Source: Bonia amplexicaulis (taxonomy: Eukaryota; Streptophyta; Magnoliopsida; Poales; Poaceae). Taken from it: a DNA stretch of 64,000 bases. The stretch is taken from assembly GCA_036346245.1 (NCBI GenBank), contig CM070735.1:29053310-29117309 (forward strand), given 5' to 3'. The stretch's first letter is position 1. Every line of letters starts with the position of its first letter. The position numbers and the translations under genes are program-made. Shown one piece after another: positions 25,115 to 36,228 of the stretch. Below the pieces are notes generated by a model. It was given only the letters and a program-made list of their open reading frames with translations. It had not been told where the DNA came from and made no database searches.

Positions 25115-25490
25115 TGCGATATTCTCCGGATTCGATACCAATCGGATTCGGTGCCGGATCGGTCGGGATTAACCCGAGCCGTTTGCACCCCTACTTGTTT
25201 GTAAGGAATACATGCAGTACAACAAATGGAGTAGGAGGACGTACTGTCAAGAACTTGATATTACTACTTAATAACTGATGTGGAAGATTTTATTTTACCA
25301 TTGCAAAAAAAATGAAATGTCAAATAGTAGCACTAACTTGAAATCAAACTTGAAGACGTATCAGATTCGGACGAATATTGCTGTTACTATATCCTAACCC
25401 ATATTTTTTCTCCGTATTCGGTACCAATCGGATTCGGTGGCAGATCGGTCGGGATTAACCCGACCCGTTTGCACCCCTAGTCACTACAGT
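25115..25490 (+). repeat. Repeat family C, two direct copies
   Basis: Two direct copies of a block reading 'CAATCGGATTCGGTG', 'GATCGGTCGGGATTAACCCG' and 'CCGTTTGCACCCCTA' lie at 25115-25200 and about 25375-25487. The spacer contains 'GAAATCAAACTTGAAGACG'. The same arrangement recurs at 29395-29740. The end sequence resembles the AGGGGTGCAAACGG termini of hAT-type elements, which is inference. Confidence 0.6.
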
Positions 25491-26310
25491 ATATACTAGA
25501 AGTAACTTATAGATTTATCTTAAAAACACTTCATTTAAAAACTAATTACTATAAAAAAATTAAAAAATAGATTTTAAAATCTAGAAAAAAAAGAAATATC
25601 GTCCGTTTTTAAAAATCGAAAAGAATAGGTGCTACGTTAAGCTGTCGCTTTCGTGGTCCTTTCATTCATTGCTTGTGAATGTACGGCTCTTCTCCGGAGT
25701 ATGGATGGTGATGGAGAGGTGAGGTCCGTATTATTATTAAAACAGCCCTTCATCAAAGAATCGTTAAAATTTTCCGTAGCATGCATGCACTTGGTTGCCT
25801 GCCTCGTATGGTTCACGTATCCGGTGTAAAATATTGTTGCCGCAGGGCAGGTTGCTAGGCCGTTCAGATCTGATATCGTGCCGTCTCGTGGCAAATCTGA
25901 TGATTTTTCTTCGTACGAAAACGATGCCGCGAGACGAACAAATCATTGCACGCCCCGGTGCATGGGACTCGCGGTTGGAATGATGCGCGGCTCACGGCAA
26001 ACATCGCGAGAATTAATGCTGCTCGATTGATGGGAAGGGAAACGTGGTGTTAATTAGCTCAGCGATTGGCAGAGATGGATTTCATTTGGGCGAAAATAAG
26101 AAGCGACTTCTTGACGAGGGAAAACTGAAGAAGTTCAAGAAAGGGGAAAGGATTGCTGAAGAATTAGTCATGGTTTTCATCTCATGGCCGGATGGGTGCA
26201 ACGTCGGTGCAGTTAATTAGTAGGTCAGCATAATTGGGATCTGATTATGTTCGAGTTAGGACGTGGTGTTGATGGGGAGTAAGTGTATGCGTGCGCTTTC
26301 TACTGCACAC
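25491..26310. other. Intergenic, nothing recognised
   Basis: There are short open frames on both strands but no recognisable protein. CATGCATG (RY-type palindrome) occurs at about 25782. Confidence 0.35.
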
Positions 26311-26870
26311 TGTCAGACCGCTAAATCAGTGTCAGGACTCGGACCCATTAAACCAATGGTCCGATCTTACATAGTTGAACCGCTATATCTATAGGCCCAA
26401 CCGACAGGGCAATAACTTTAGGATTTTTGGATCATCTCTCTAAAAAAAACTAGCCTGATAGAGGGGTACAGTCACCTTTATAAATCGTACTCTACCTTCT
26501 TCCACAACTAATATGGGGCTACCCTAACAAATCTCCCCTTACACATCAAGTGTGCTCCCCGCAAATGTGGTGCCTAATGTGTATCCTGAAAACTTAGGTT
26601 CTGATATCAATTGTTGCGCAGCGTCAACACCATCGAACTACTAAACCAGCGTCCGACCTCAGGCCCGCTAAACCAGTGGCCCAATTCCAAATAGTTGGGC
26701 CGCTATACCCGTAAGCCCAACCGACAGCAACAAACTTGGGGTCTTGAACCATTTCTCCTTAAAAGACTAGCCTGATATATGAATATACCCTCGTTCTTAT
26801 AAATTGTGCTCTCTCTCTCTTCTATAATTCATGTGGAACTATCCGATACTTTCGAACAAAGGTGTCCTAG
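26310..26870. repeat. Imperfect direct duplication (unit about 320 bp)
   Basis: Blocks at 26316-26530 recur in order at about 26636-26850. These include 'ACTAAACCAGCG'-type text, 'GGCCCAACCGACAG', 'GACTAGCCTGATA', 'CTTATAAATTGTGCTCT'-like text and a final 'ATGTGGAACTA'-like motif. The first copy continues into 'GGTTCTGATATCAATTGTTG'. It resembles LTR-derived sequence, but no coding part is visible. Confidence 0.55.
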
Positions 26871-26917
26871 AGGACGCCTCACTCCTCAGCACACAGAAAA
26901 GCCAGTGAGGCGAGCAT

Positions 26918-27190
26918 GCCGCTTGATTGGGCTGAAATAAGCTGTTTTATGGCTAAAATTGCACTATAGTTGACTGAAATTATACTGTAGCCGGTGGTGT
27001 CTTATTTGGCGTAACTAAATTTAAAATAATTTAAAATAGAAAAAACAGGTTAACCCATCACGGACAACGCAAACGAATACGGGAAAAAAGAACCGGCAAA
27101 AAAAAAAAGCTAAAAAACTAGAAAATGATGAAATTTAGAAATAATGTAAAATAAGCCAGAAGTCAGAAGCTCAAGTCGAAATAAGCGGGG
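26918..27190 (+). repeat. MITE family A copy
   Basis: The forward copy runs from 'TTGATTGGGCTGAAATAAGC' through 'CATCACGGACAACGCAAACG' to 'CAAGTCGAAATAAGC'. Confidence 0.65.
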
Positions 27191-28800
27191 AACTCGCACT
27201 AAGCTGATGCAATAAAAGGCCATGCTGCCATCCAGAGCAAGCAAGCACATTGAGAGAGGTGAATTTGCAGCATGCGACTCGCGAGATTGCTTAGCTCGGT
27301 GCGCAAAGTGAAGCAAAAAAGGCAATTGCCCTGTTTGGAAATGTTGTGCCGTGTTGTACATCGTGTTTCATGGTGTAAGTAGCTCTGCATGTGTACAAAT
27401 AGCCTGGTACCTGAAACTTGAAAGGCACTGCATTACCAAAGGAGCTTAGATGATTTTTCTTCTTCTTAATTTTCCTTTCGGAAAATACCTTAATTGTCTT
27501 CAGTAATGGAATGATTTGGTTGGTAGTTTCATAGTTGTACTGGCTACTTTTTCTAGATTGATTGCATAGTATTAGTCGCTGCAGAGATTGGAACCTGCAT
27601 GCTACTCTTCAAGAGTTCTACGTGGATAATTTACTACTCGCTTAGAGTTGGCACGTCCATTCTTAATTTCTTACCGGTATATTTGACAATATTCTAGTTT
27701 CCCTGCCAGATTAGCACTAGTTTGATGTTTTATCGGTTATCCAATGAGATAAAAAAAAAGGAGCACAAGGAGCAAAATCGTTCTTGTAGAAAAGGTGAGT
27801 TCTCAAGTCTTATCTTCTTGGAGCACTTCATGTCCAATCAGGTGACTGATCCGACCCAAAGGCATGTGATCTTTCGAGTTAGCTCACTTACCAGAATGAC
27901 TTGCGAGAGCTTGTGCTAAAATATATAATCTTCCTTGGCAACTAGATTGGCACATGATTCCTTTGCTTTTGCTTAATACTTCCCCCTGTGAACATTGGAT
28001 CCTGAAGTAGCATGAGCCATGAAGAAATGCTACTTGAGGCCGAATGGTTGTGCGATACATACATATGTGCTCATCAATGTTGATGTAGGCCCTGCTCTAA
28101 AGTGCTATGTGTTTTTGCCTTTCGGCTGAAATAGCATTGTAAGCACTATTAGTTTTTTTTAAAATAATTAATTAAATAAAAATAGAGGAAAAAAGCAAAA
28201 AAAATAAAAACACTATTATACCTCTATAGATAATATAAAAGAAAAAAAACCACGGTATGAAATCAGCGTGTTCCAGACGACTTGGGCTTCAGAAAGTCAA
28301 AAAACTATTATTGCTTAAAACGGGGCCATAGATTGTGATCGCCCAGAGGTTGCTGCTTATCTGCATTGCGAGAGCCTCTCCCTGGATAAGTTTTTATTCG
28401 CCATCCTGAACTTGATTCCATCTTCCTTTTTTTTCCCACATTAATTATTGAATTTTCTGCACCCAAGAAGGATAAGATTCGCCGATCGAGCGCGATGCGT
28501 CCGCCCGTCCTCCATCGCTGTGGCAACGTGCTCAGATGCCACACCTGTGTGCATATGTAAGCAGCGAGAAAAACGTCAGACGCAGAGATGCTTGACGCTG
28601 CGGCGGCGCAATCTCTGAACTCGAGGTCGCGACGGCATCTCGGATCAAACGCCCGCACACTTACCCATCAAAGCGGCCGGAGCAAGCGTATCTTATCCAC
28701 TGGAAAATGGTATTCGGATACGCTTATGTACGTTTCCAAACAGTTTCTATCTTTTAAAAGTTGTCTTTTGGTTTCTATAAATTATTTATATAAGTTATTG
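27191..28800. other. Intergenic, no supported gene
   Basis: Mostly AT-rich sequence. A 116-codon minus-strand frame (28308-28658) has no recognisable similarity. The left half of a family B-like MITE lies at about 28725-28805. Confidence 0.35.
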
Positions 28801-28814
28801 TAAAAGCCACTTTA

Positions 28815-29060
28815 AGTAGGGTCTATTTGATATGGCTGTGGTTTATAGTTTTTGGTTGAAATTTTTTGAATTTTAGCTGTTTGCGATAAAGATTACAGAG
28901 AGATACTCGCTTACGATTTTTGATGATACAGATGTTGGGTTTTTAATGTGTACTATAATTAACTTGTATACCCCATCTTCAAAAATAAACCGTTTAAAAT
29001 TTAAGTACTATAACAAAAGTCAAAAACCACTTTTAGAAACCACAAAAAAAATAGCCCTAT
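28815..29060 (+). repeat. MITE family B copy
   Basis: Termini read 'TAGGGTCTATTTGATATGG' and, inverted, 'TAGGGCTATTTTTTTTGTGG'. The interior holds 'AATTTTAGCTGTTTGCG', 'GAGAGATACTCGCTTACGAT' and 'TAATTAACTTGTATACC' blocks. The inverted ends support a DNA-transposon origin. Confidence 0.65.
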
Positions 29061-29394
29061 AGAATAACTTCTCACAAATAACCAAAAGTCAATAATAATA
29101 ATACTAATAAATTACAGCATTTTTAAAGAGGACCATGAGTCGTCCTCGCAGTGGAATCTTCGTGGTGAAGCATGCATGCAGGTCCCTATCCGCTGGATCA
29201 CACAGAAACAGTACGTTCTGCCATCGAAACAGAGCATCGATCGAATCACCGAGCAGCTGATTCGAGATTCCCGGTGCTGGGAATCCGACCCGTTCGTATG
29301 ATCCACAGGCTTGCCCTTGACGTGCCGTGTCAAGGTGCTCGACGTCTCAATCTCACAGCCTGCTCTCTCGGAGGCCCCATTTGAAATCTATATC

Positions 29395-29740
29395 TAGGGT
29401 GCAAATGGATCGGATTTGAATGGATATTGTTGTTACCATATCCTAACCCATATTTTTTTCTTCGGATTCAGTACTAATCTGATTCGGTACCAATCCGATT
29501 CGGTGTCGGATCGGTCGGGATTAAACCGAGCCGTTTGCACCCCTACTTGTTGAAACGTCAAATAGTAGTATTAACCTGAAATCAAACTTGAAGACGTATC
29601 GGATTCGGATCGATATTGTTGTTACCATATCCTAACCCATATTTTTTTCTCCAGATTCTGTACCAATCGGATTTGGTATCAATCGGATTCGGTGCCGGAA
29701 CGGTCAGGATTAATTCGACTCATTTACACCCCTAATCCTA
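29395..29740 (+). repeat. Repeat family C, two direct copies
   Basis: It repeats the arrangement seen at 25115-25490: 'CCATATCCTAACCCATATTT' and 'GATCGGTCGGGATTAA' blocks twice, about 175 bases apart, with 'GAAATCAAACTTGAAGACG' between them. Confidence 0.65.
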
Positions 29741-29836
29741 CCAATAAATCCGACTAGCTACACACGCGCCCCTTACAAGAAATAACATTTCTTGCCTCTG
29801 CTCGAATACCCTTTCTTTATGCCCTTCCAATGCCGA

Positions 29837-29964
29837 AACGATTTACAATTGCTGCATTAGTACAAGAAAACATGAGAAACTAAAAAGGAAGGAGCAACCA
29901 TGGTGCCATGGAAGTGGTAACCAAAGTACGATTTACAATTGCTGCATTAGTACAAGAAAACATC
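29837..29964. repeat. 35-bp direct repeat pair
   Basis: A block starting CGATTTACAATTGCTGCATT occurs identically at 29837-29871 and 29930-29964, separated by 58 bases. Its function is unknown. Confidence 0.75.
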
Positions 29965-30094
29965 TTGGGTTCTTTCACACAACAACTGGGCGTCCACGTT
30001 GATTCGATTGGCCACCTCCTTCATTCTCCAATCTGCCTACGTTCACAAGAACATTTTAGGATATAGCTTCATACTGGAATTTGCAAAGCATTAA

Positions 30095-32990
30095 AACATG
30101 GAGTGTATTTTTTTTAGCTATGATGAAACTCACATAAAAATGATGTCCACCGACTGAAGTTTGGGCAGGGCCCCATACATCTGAAAAGACTAGCTCAAGA
30201 GGAGCTTTGACTACATTATTTGAAAGAGAAAATGGAAGTTGGTGACTTTTTCCTTACGGACAAGCACCACAAACTCAATTATTCTTGACTGACTCAAAAA
30301 GAAGCTCACATGACTGAAAATATGCTGGACTATGGGTGAAGCTGGGTGACCTAGACGACAATTCCAATTCTCTTGTGAAGCCTTGCCACTGCTGAAAACT
30401 TCTTTCAAAGATGGTGCATCAATGGAATAGAGACCATCGCGACATCAACCACTAAGGATTGTTACTCTTGAGCCCTGATCCTTGACAAACACAAGATCAG
30501 GATGAAACTCGATTAGAACATTAATTATTGTCACGTGTAAGCTTTCTAATAGATAAAAGATTGTGAGTAACAGAAGGAACATGAAGTATATCTTTGAGAT
30601 GAAGTGATTTAGAATGAGGTGTATGAATGGTAGGGTGACCAACATGCAAGATTCGCATACCTGACCCATTTGCCGCATGCTCCTTCACCGTGAGTGTGTC
30701 AAGCTCGTTGGTGAGATGATCGATGGCGCCAGTGGCGAAGCCAGAAATAAAATTGAGGGTGGGCTGAATCATTTGTCGAACTAAACTAAGTTGGTACAAA
30801 TATAGTCTTTTACTCTTAAAGAATTTGAAATTCATACAGAAATTATACAATTGGAGTCTTAGAGACAAACAACGAAAAACAGAGAAATATAAAGTAGATA
30901 CCTCGACAATAGAAAGCGCATACCGAAGAATATATAATTATTCTCCTATGAGTACAGAGTAGCAACAAATCGTCTGTGTATGAAACATATGAAAATTAGT
31001 GATATAATAGAAAATTATGAATAACAATGAAAATTTAGATCATATGAAACATACCACAATAAGCTGAATTGAATCACGAGACAAATTTGAATCACGGGCA
31101 AATTATTTCTCTGTAGACACGGCCGGGCCGACCCTATCTCTATCTCTGTTTAACCGATCTCTACTTCTCTCTCTGTCGGTCCTCTCGCCTCTCGCCGCTT
31201 GTCTTAAGACTCCGTGACTCAGCGTCACTCGTCTCACTTTGTCTCTCTCTCTCTCTCTCACTCACAATCACTCACTTCGCTCGCTACATCCTGTCGCTCC
31301 TCACTCGGACTCCGCCGCCTCCGCCACTCCGTCCGTCGCTCCTCGCCCGGTGCTCCTCCGCCCGCCCGCCGCCAGTGCTCCTCGTGGCGCCTCGCCGCCA
31401 GACTCGCCAGGTGGGCTCGGCCCTCGCCGCCCGTCTGGTTCCCCTACCCGGCTCGGCCCCTCGTCACCCGCTCAGACTCCCCGCCGACCCACCCCGCCCC
31501 CCCGCGCCCCAACCCGGATGGCGGATCCGCGAGCATCGTCCCTTATCCGGTGGCTTGGTCGGCTCGCCGTCGGATCTTCGTCGGCTCGGTAGCGCGCCCT
31601 CGCCGATCGCCCACCCCTCCTCCTCGGCCTCTGCGTTGTGGCGGCGCCGACACTTCTCTGCTTTGGTTTTGCCGTCAGTCTGGGTCTCTGGGAAGTGGAA
31701 GTGGATAGCAGTTGCAATGACTAGGTTTGTGAGTTGTAGTGGATGATTTGGTGGGCTAATGAGACGAATTTGTTGGGCCTCTTTAAGGGCAGTGACTATG
31801 TTTTTGTTTGTTTGTTGGGCCTCTGTGTGTGAGTATCGGCGTCGTCGGCCGCCGTGGGCGCTCGACTGGGGTGGGGGTGGTTGGTTGGTTTTTATTGTTT
31901 ATCATCCTGGAACTCTAGGCCTCTGTGAGACTGACTGTAACGATGTGGGAGCTCGTCCACCCTGGGGGGTGTTGCCGCCGGCGAGAAAGGTGAGGCTCAA
32001 GCCTTACTGTGCCCCCCCCTGCTGGCTTCGCCCCCGGATGGCGCCTGTGTCCGCGTACCATGCGGTGTCGATAGGGTAGGAGGGCGTGGCGTCGTTCCTG
32101 TGTGCAACAGCAGCTACACGACCATCGTTGCTGACACCAAGAAAATCCCGATTAAACCGCTTGTAGTAGCGAGACGCAACATTCTCGATCTTGTCACAGA
32201 GCTATATATATATCGGACGGTTCCCCCCAGTGTTGGGGCCACCACCAGCAATTGCACCCGCACCAAGGTTGCTTGTGGCGCTGAACCTGTTGTTGGTGTA
32301 GTTGGTCCGGGGCTTATACTGCTGCGAGGTCTGGTTGTCAGTGCAGTAGGTTTATTTGCCGCATGACCAACTTGCTGCTTTCACTGAATGATCAACCTAG
32401 AGCTTGGCGTCGTGGTTCTCCATGCATTACTCCTGGTTTAGCATGTGTGCGTATAGATCGCGCATCGAGATGACATCATTGCGGGTGGTGACCATCGAGA
32501 CAAGGGAGTCGTAATTAGCATCGAATCCTATGAGGTCATATGAGACGAACTCATGGAGTGCATATTGGCAAGTGGTTTCATCTTGTTGAAAGAGGTCATG
32601 ACAGACATGTCATGTTTCTTGGTGTGGGAGAGTTGGACGCGGATTTGCATTGACCGCACTGTGGACTGCGATGAAACATTCTCTCCAGCGTGGTCCAGGT
32701 TTCCCAAGAGGTAGCCATGAAGAGGACTTGACCGAGAATGCTCTCTGTCATGGACGAGAGGATAGCAGATAGGATCGCCTGATTTGCATCCATGTCTGGT
32801 AAGCAGGATTTGGGGTCTGCGCTGCACCGGTCTCGGCGACGTACTCCAGCGGGCACTGAGTTGTGCCATCAACATAGCCGTGCCGTCCATTTGGGCAGGA
32901 CTGCACGCCGGGGCTTCACTCACCGAGGGCGAGACCGTCGCGCTCTTAGGTCGGTCCGTTCTTCTGTCCATTGGAGCTCGTTGTAAAAGA
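30095..32990 (-). mobile_element. Copia-type LTR retrotransposon remnant (gag, protease, integrase part), split by a DNA transposon
   Basis: On the minus strand, bases 32990-32400 resemble Copia gag: a GHVDGTA-like segment, SSMTESILGQV, WETWTTLERMF and FNKMKPLA, spread over two frames, so frameshifted. Bases 32065-32037 hold the start of the protease with a D-T-G motif. The protease then continues at 30730 (HLTNELDTLTVKE, LKDILHVPS). It runs into the integrase zinc-finger region and GKSHQLPF, LELVFSDVWGP and SVGGHHFYVSF near 30095. Reading is interrupted by stops and frameshifts, and reverse transcriptase and LTRs are missing. The 1.3-kb block at 30731-32036 is a later insertion. Confidence 0.8.
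30731..32036. mobile_element. Mutator-like DNA transposon nested in the Copia remnant
   Basis: A 1306-bp insertion is flanked by the perfect 9-bp repeat GATGGCGCC at 30722-30730 and 32037-32045. Subterminal inverted repeats share GGCGAAGCCAG (left end AGTGGCGAAGCCAG; right end, inverted, CGGGGGCGAAGCCAG). The 9-bp target duplication suggests a Mutator-like element. No transposase is seen. The interior (31140-31900) is GC-rich with CT microsatellite sequence (about 31242-31262) and long open frames on both strands, resembling a captured 5' gene region that I cannot identify. Confidence 0.75.
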
Positions 32991-33034
32991 TTCATATTTA
33001 TGCGTTCGGTTGATTCTTCTTGGCACGCTTGTAG

Positions 33035-33324
33035 GAGCACATGGCATCGGGAAGGCGCGGTGCAGGTTCTTCAAGGACAGGATCTACAACTTCGCCGGGA
33101 CCGGCGAGCGGGACGACCCCATCGACCCGGACATGGTCGGCGAAAAGCGCGCGGTGTGCGGCGGCGACGGCGCGGCGCCGATGGAGATGGGCTACTACCG
33201 GCAGGGGCAGGAGGTGGGGTCCGGCGCGCACTACTACGCGAAGCTACTCGAGGGCCGCGGCATCCTGCGCCCGGACCAGGCAGCAGCTCACGGCGGGGAG
33301 CACCGTGAGGTGGGCGCGCGTTAA
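33035..33324 (+). pseudogene. Class III peroxidase last-exon fragment with frameshift
   Basis: It matches the final exon of plant secretory (class III) peroxidases, which oxidise phenolics with H2O2 in the wall or vacuole. It begins after a plausible acceptor (CTTGTAG) with GAHGIGKARC, which contains the proximal haem histidine region. It continues with RIYNFAGTG, IDPDM, YYAKLLEGRGIL and RPDQ. After the DQ motif, a 4-base duplication (GCAGGCAG near 33280) shifts the frame, so the expected QLTAGSTVRW lies in another frame. Upstream exons with the distal catalytic residues are absent; the sequence immediately upstream is the Copia remnant on the opposite strand. Confidence 0.85.
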
Positions 33325-34430
33325 GTACTTGTTGGGCCGAAGCAAGCCCAGTTGTATCCGGTCTATGTGTGCGGTCAAGCCTATCATGCGTAATTAAATT
33401 TGTGGGTTGGGCAAAGCCATTTGAAATCATATCTTGCTGACGTTTACCTTGAATAATTCTTTTCAGTGCTCCAGATGTAGGCTCCATACGACAGATTCTA
33501 CGCATAGACCATTTATGCATAGAACGTTACTTCTCTTCGAGTAAGTGTGTGTTACTCAGAAAAACCTTATATCCCTGCGTAAATTCAGGACGTGTCTTCG
33601 ACGCCATCGCTTGACGTACGTTCCCATGAAATCTACTAGCCTCGTAGGCGCGGCGGCACGCCGCGCCAGGCACCGTACGTACCAAAATAAAAGAGGCGAT
33701 AATTCGCGAGGAGTTTCCAAAAAAATCGAGGGGAAAACACATTTTCGAAGAAGACGGAGGGTCTTTTCGAAAAATCGAGGACCAGACGTGAAAACGGGGA
33801 CCAGCGCGATTCTGGCGGGCGATCCCAAAACGTAGGGGCTAAAAAATTCGAGGACCAAAAATTTTTTCGAGGTCTAAAAATTTTAGTGACCTTCGCGAGA
33901 ACCAAAGACCAGACGCATTTCGAAAAACCGGGGTAATCACCTCCCGACCGTATGCAAATCCCCGCCACGCAGCGGCGCGCTGGGGGACGTGGCTCGCGCG
34001 CTGGGCGGAATCCCCGCTATAATGCTAGTTGGCTCGCGCTGGGGAAATCCCCGCTATAATGCTAGTTATGATATGCTTTAAGCATCTCACGTTGGCCGGG
34101 CTGATCCTACGTACTTCGTGTGTGCTCCCAAATCCCAATCGAGCCATTAATTGTTTCGCACCAGCGACCAAGACATGTCGGTCGATATTAAAGGCTAAGG
34201 ATAGATGAGATGGACTTAGCGATATTAAAGGCTAAGTCCATGCATGAGTGCGGTTGGGGTGGACAAGCGTGTTTCAGCATGCATGAGGTCTGCATGGCTT
34301 GGCTTTCCTAGTATTTTTAGACTTGTATTTATTGTGCATTGCATAACATTGTGCACGGCAATAAGTGCGTAGACGTCTGTGCAACCGGGGAGAAATGGTT
34401 CGAATTTGGGGTTGCTAGGTAAGGAAATAT
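33325..34430. other. Intergenic, unclassified repeats
   Basis: Bases 33640-34070 look repeat-like. A direct repeat of 'AATCCCCGCTATAATGCTAG' occurs near 34009 and 34047. Another, 'CGATATTAAAGGCTAAG', occurs near 34184 and 34220. Nothing coding is recognised. Confidence 0.4.
34239..34296. promoter_or_regulatory. Cluster of RY (CATGCATG) motifs about 1.9 kb upstream of the B3 gene
   Basis: CATGCATG occurs at 34239-34246 and 34278-34285, and TGCATG at 34291-34296. The RY element CATGCA is the known target of FUS3/LEC2/ABI3 B3 domains. The next gene on the right is a FUS3-type B3 factor (start 36229), so auto- or cross-regulation is possible. This is inference from position only. Confidence 0.35.
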
Positions 34431-34645
34431 GATTGGGTTTTTTTTGGACTTTTGTCTTATGTTATAGTACATATTATTCATACGGTATATTTTTTAAGAT
34501 GAGATCTATAAGTTAGTTACAGTAAATAATATATTGAATTCATTTATGTTGGTTAAAATCACACACGAATATCTCTCTCCATACTCTCTTTTCCGACAGA
34601 CAGAATTTAAAAATTTTAAGCTAAAAAAATATAAATCACCGACCA
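34430..34645 (-). repeat. MITE family B copy
   Basis: The reverse-oriented copy has 'TTTTTTAAGATGAGATCTA', 'TTAGTTACAGTAAA', 'AATCACACACGAATATCTCT' and 'CTAAAAAAATATAAATCACC' blocks. Confidence 0.6.
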
Positions 34646-36150
34646 AAAGAACCCACCCAAAATGTTGGAAGGGTGTGAAAGAAATACACATATATAATAA
34701 GTTTGCCTATAAGAGATACAGTCGGGAAAAAAGGAAGGTCAAGATAACTTATATTGTACAGGCTGAAAATTGAGTTTTTTGAATAGTGAATACGTAGATA
34801 CACCGTTAGAAATTTCCAGATAACTTTTTTTAGAGGATCCAATTGGTAGTATATATGAATATTTGTAGTGCACAAAAAATAGGATAAACATTTCAAAAAC
34901 TCATACCATTAACCCTTTTTCCACAACTCAACCAGAAGCGCCGCTAAACTGGCCAACCCAACATGTAAAGTGACAACTTTTAAATTTGTTGAAACAGCAT
35001 AGTCGACAACGATTGTCAAGTGATGATAGAGCAACAGCACACCTGTTATATCGACGACGTGTATATATGAACGAATATCCATTGTTATATATCCGCTTGC
35101 GTGCCGCACGCATAAAGCCAATTGCCCCTTTGATAGCGAAGAAATCCTAGGGTGCGCGCACGATCTATATATAAATCTACCATTGTGGTGCTCCATGCCT
35201 CAATATATCTTCTCTTCTCAAGGCGGAAACCATATACAACCCTAGGCCGGCAAGGTATCGTATATCGCCGAATCGACATAGCTCTTTTTCCACCTAATTT
35301 TCGAGCTCCCTGCTCTCTAGATCTGATCATCTTGCTAGGAGCCATGGTAAGGTAGTACGCCAGATGGGTTGATGATATCTACATGATCTGAACTTTTCTA
35401 CCTTTTGTTCCTACTAACGGCTTACTTGAAGTACAGAATTGCAAAGGAATCTGGGATGAAAGAAACAGTACAATTCTTGAGTATGCGAAGAACTAAGCCA
35501 CCGGATCATCCTTGGCGACTCTCATTCTTTTCCATGCTGCCACAATCACAACAAAGCAGACCTGAAGATAGAGTTTCTGCATCGACGCGTAGCAAGTGGC
35601 GACTCGCTTCTTGAATTCGACGGCGCACTCAGAGACAGTTCCTCGTCCAGCTCACGAATCAACGGTAAAGTTTTTGTGTTTCCAATTGCTTCATTTTTTT
35701 TCACTCGGCATTAATGGAGCATGGGATTTTGTTACACCGCACATTTACTCCGGACTAGTAAATAGTAGCAGCAGCTAGCGCAGGTGCTATTGCCCTCTCT
35801 TGAAAAAACAGTCGAGGGGCTATTTTTAGCGGCACTCCTCCGTATTTCAAGCTTCACCGCAGGCTGTGACCAGTGGATCGCCGGAGCGGAGCGGGCGGGC
35901 GGCAGTGAACGAACCAACGACCAAGGCAGAGGCCAAACAAGCGGATTCAAACGTGCACGGCGCCCGCAGGGAATCCCGACGCGGGGTGGGAAAAACGACA
36001 GGAGCAGCCAGCCCGCGCCTCCCATCCGTCGCGCGCCACCTCGCACCCTCGCGGTTGGCCGCGCCCCGTCGGGCGTTGGCTGCCCACCTGCACCCGTTTC
36101 AGAGCCCGCCCGCCACTTGGCACCGCGCGCCCCGTCTCCTCCCGCCCATC
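34646..36150. other. Upstream region of the B3 gene, no other gene recognised
   Basis: The sequence is AT-rich to about 35780 and then GC-rich into the B3 gene's 5' region. An ATG at 35343 followed directly by GTAAGG could be a first exon of something, but no downstream exon was found. Minus- and plus-strand frames at 35732-36196 are shadows of the GC-rich promoter. Confidence 0.35.
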
Positions 36151-36154
36151 CGCC

Positions 36155-36161
36155 TATAAAA
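36155..36161 (+). promoter_or_regulatory. TATA box of the FUS3/LFL1-like gene
   Basis: TATAAAA lies in a GC-rich context 74 bases before the start codon at 36229. That spacing allows a transcription start near 36185-36190 and a short 5' UTR. Confidence 0.65.
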
Positions 36162-36228
36162 CCACCGCACGGCCCCAACCCTAGCCGCCGCCGCATCCTC
36201 CTCCTGGACCTCCTCCCGTTCCACCGAC

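Noticed and set aside
28308..28658. 116-codon minus-strand ORF
   Set aside because: No recognisable protein; it lies in a MITE-rich intergenic stretch.
31214..31746. 164- and 123-codon plus-strand ORFs in the nested transposon
   Set aside because: CT-repeat and proline/arginine-rich text resembling an untranslated leader; possibly captured 5' UTR but not a supportable coding gene.
35343..35360. ATG followed at once by GTAAGG, resembling a one-codon first exon
   Set aside because: No downstream exon with recognisable protein was found before the B3 gene.
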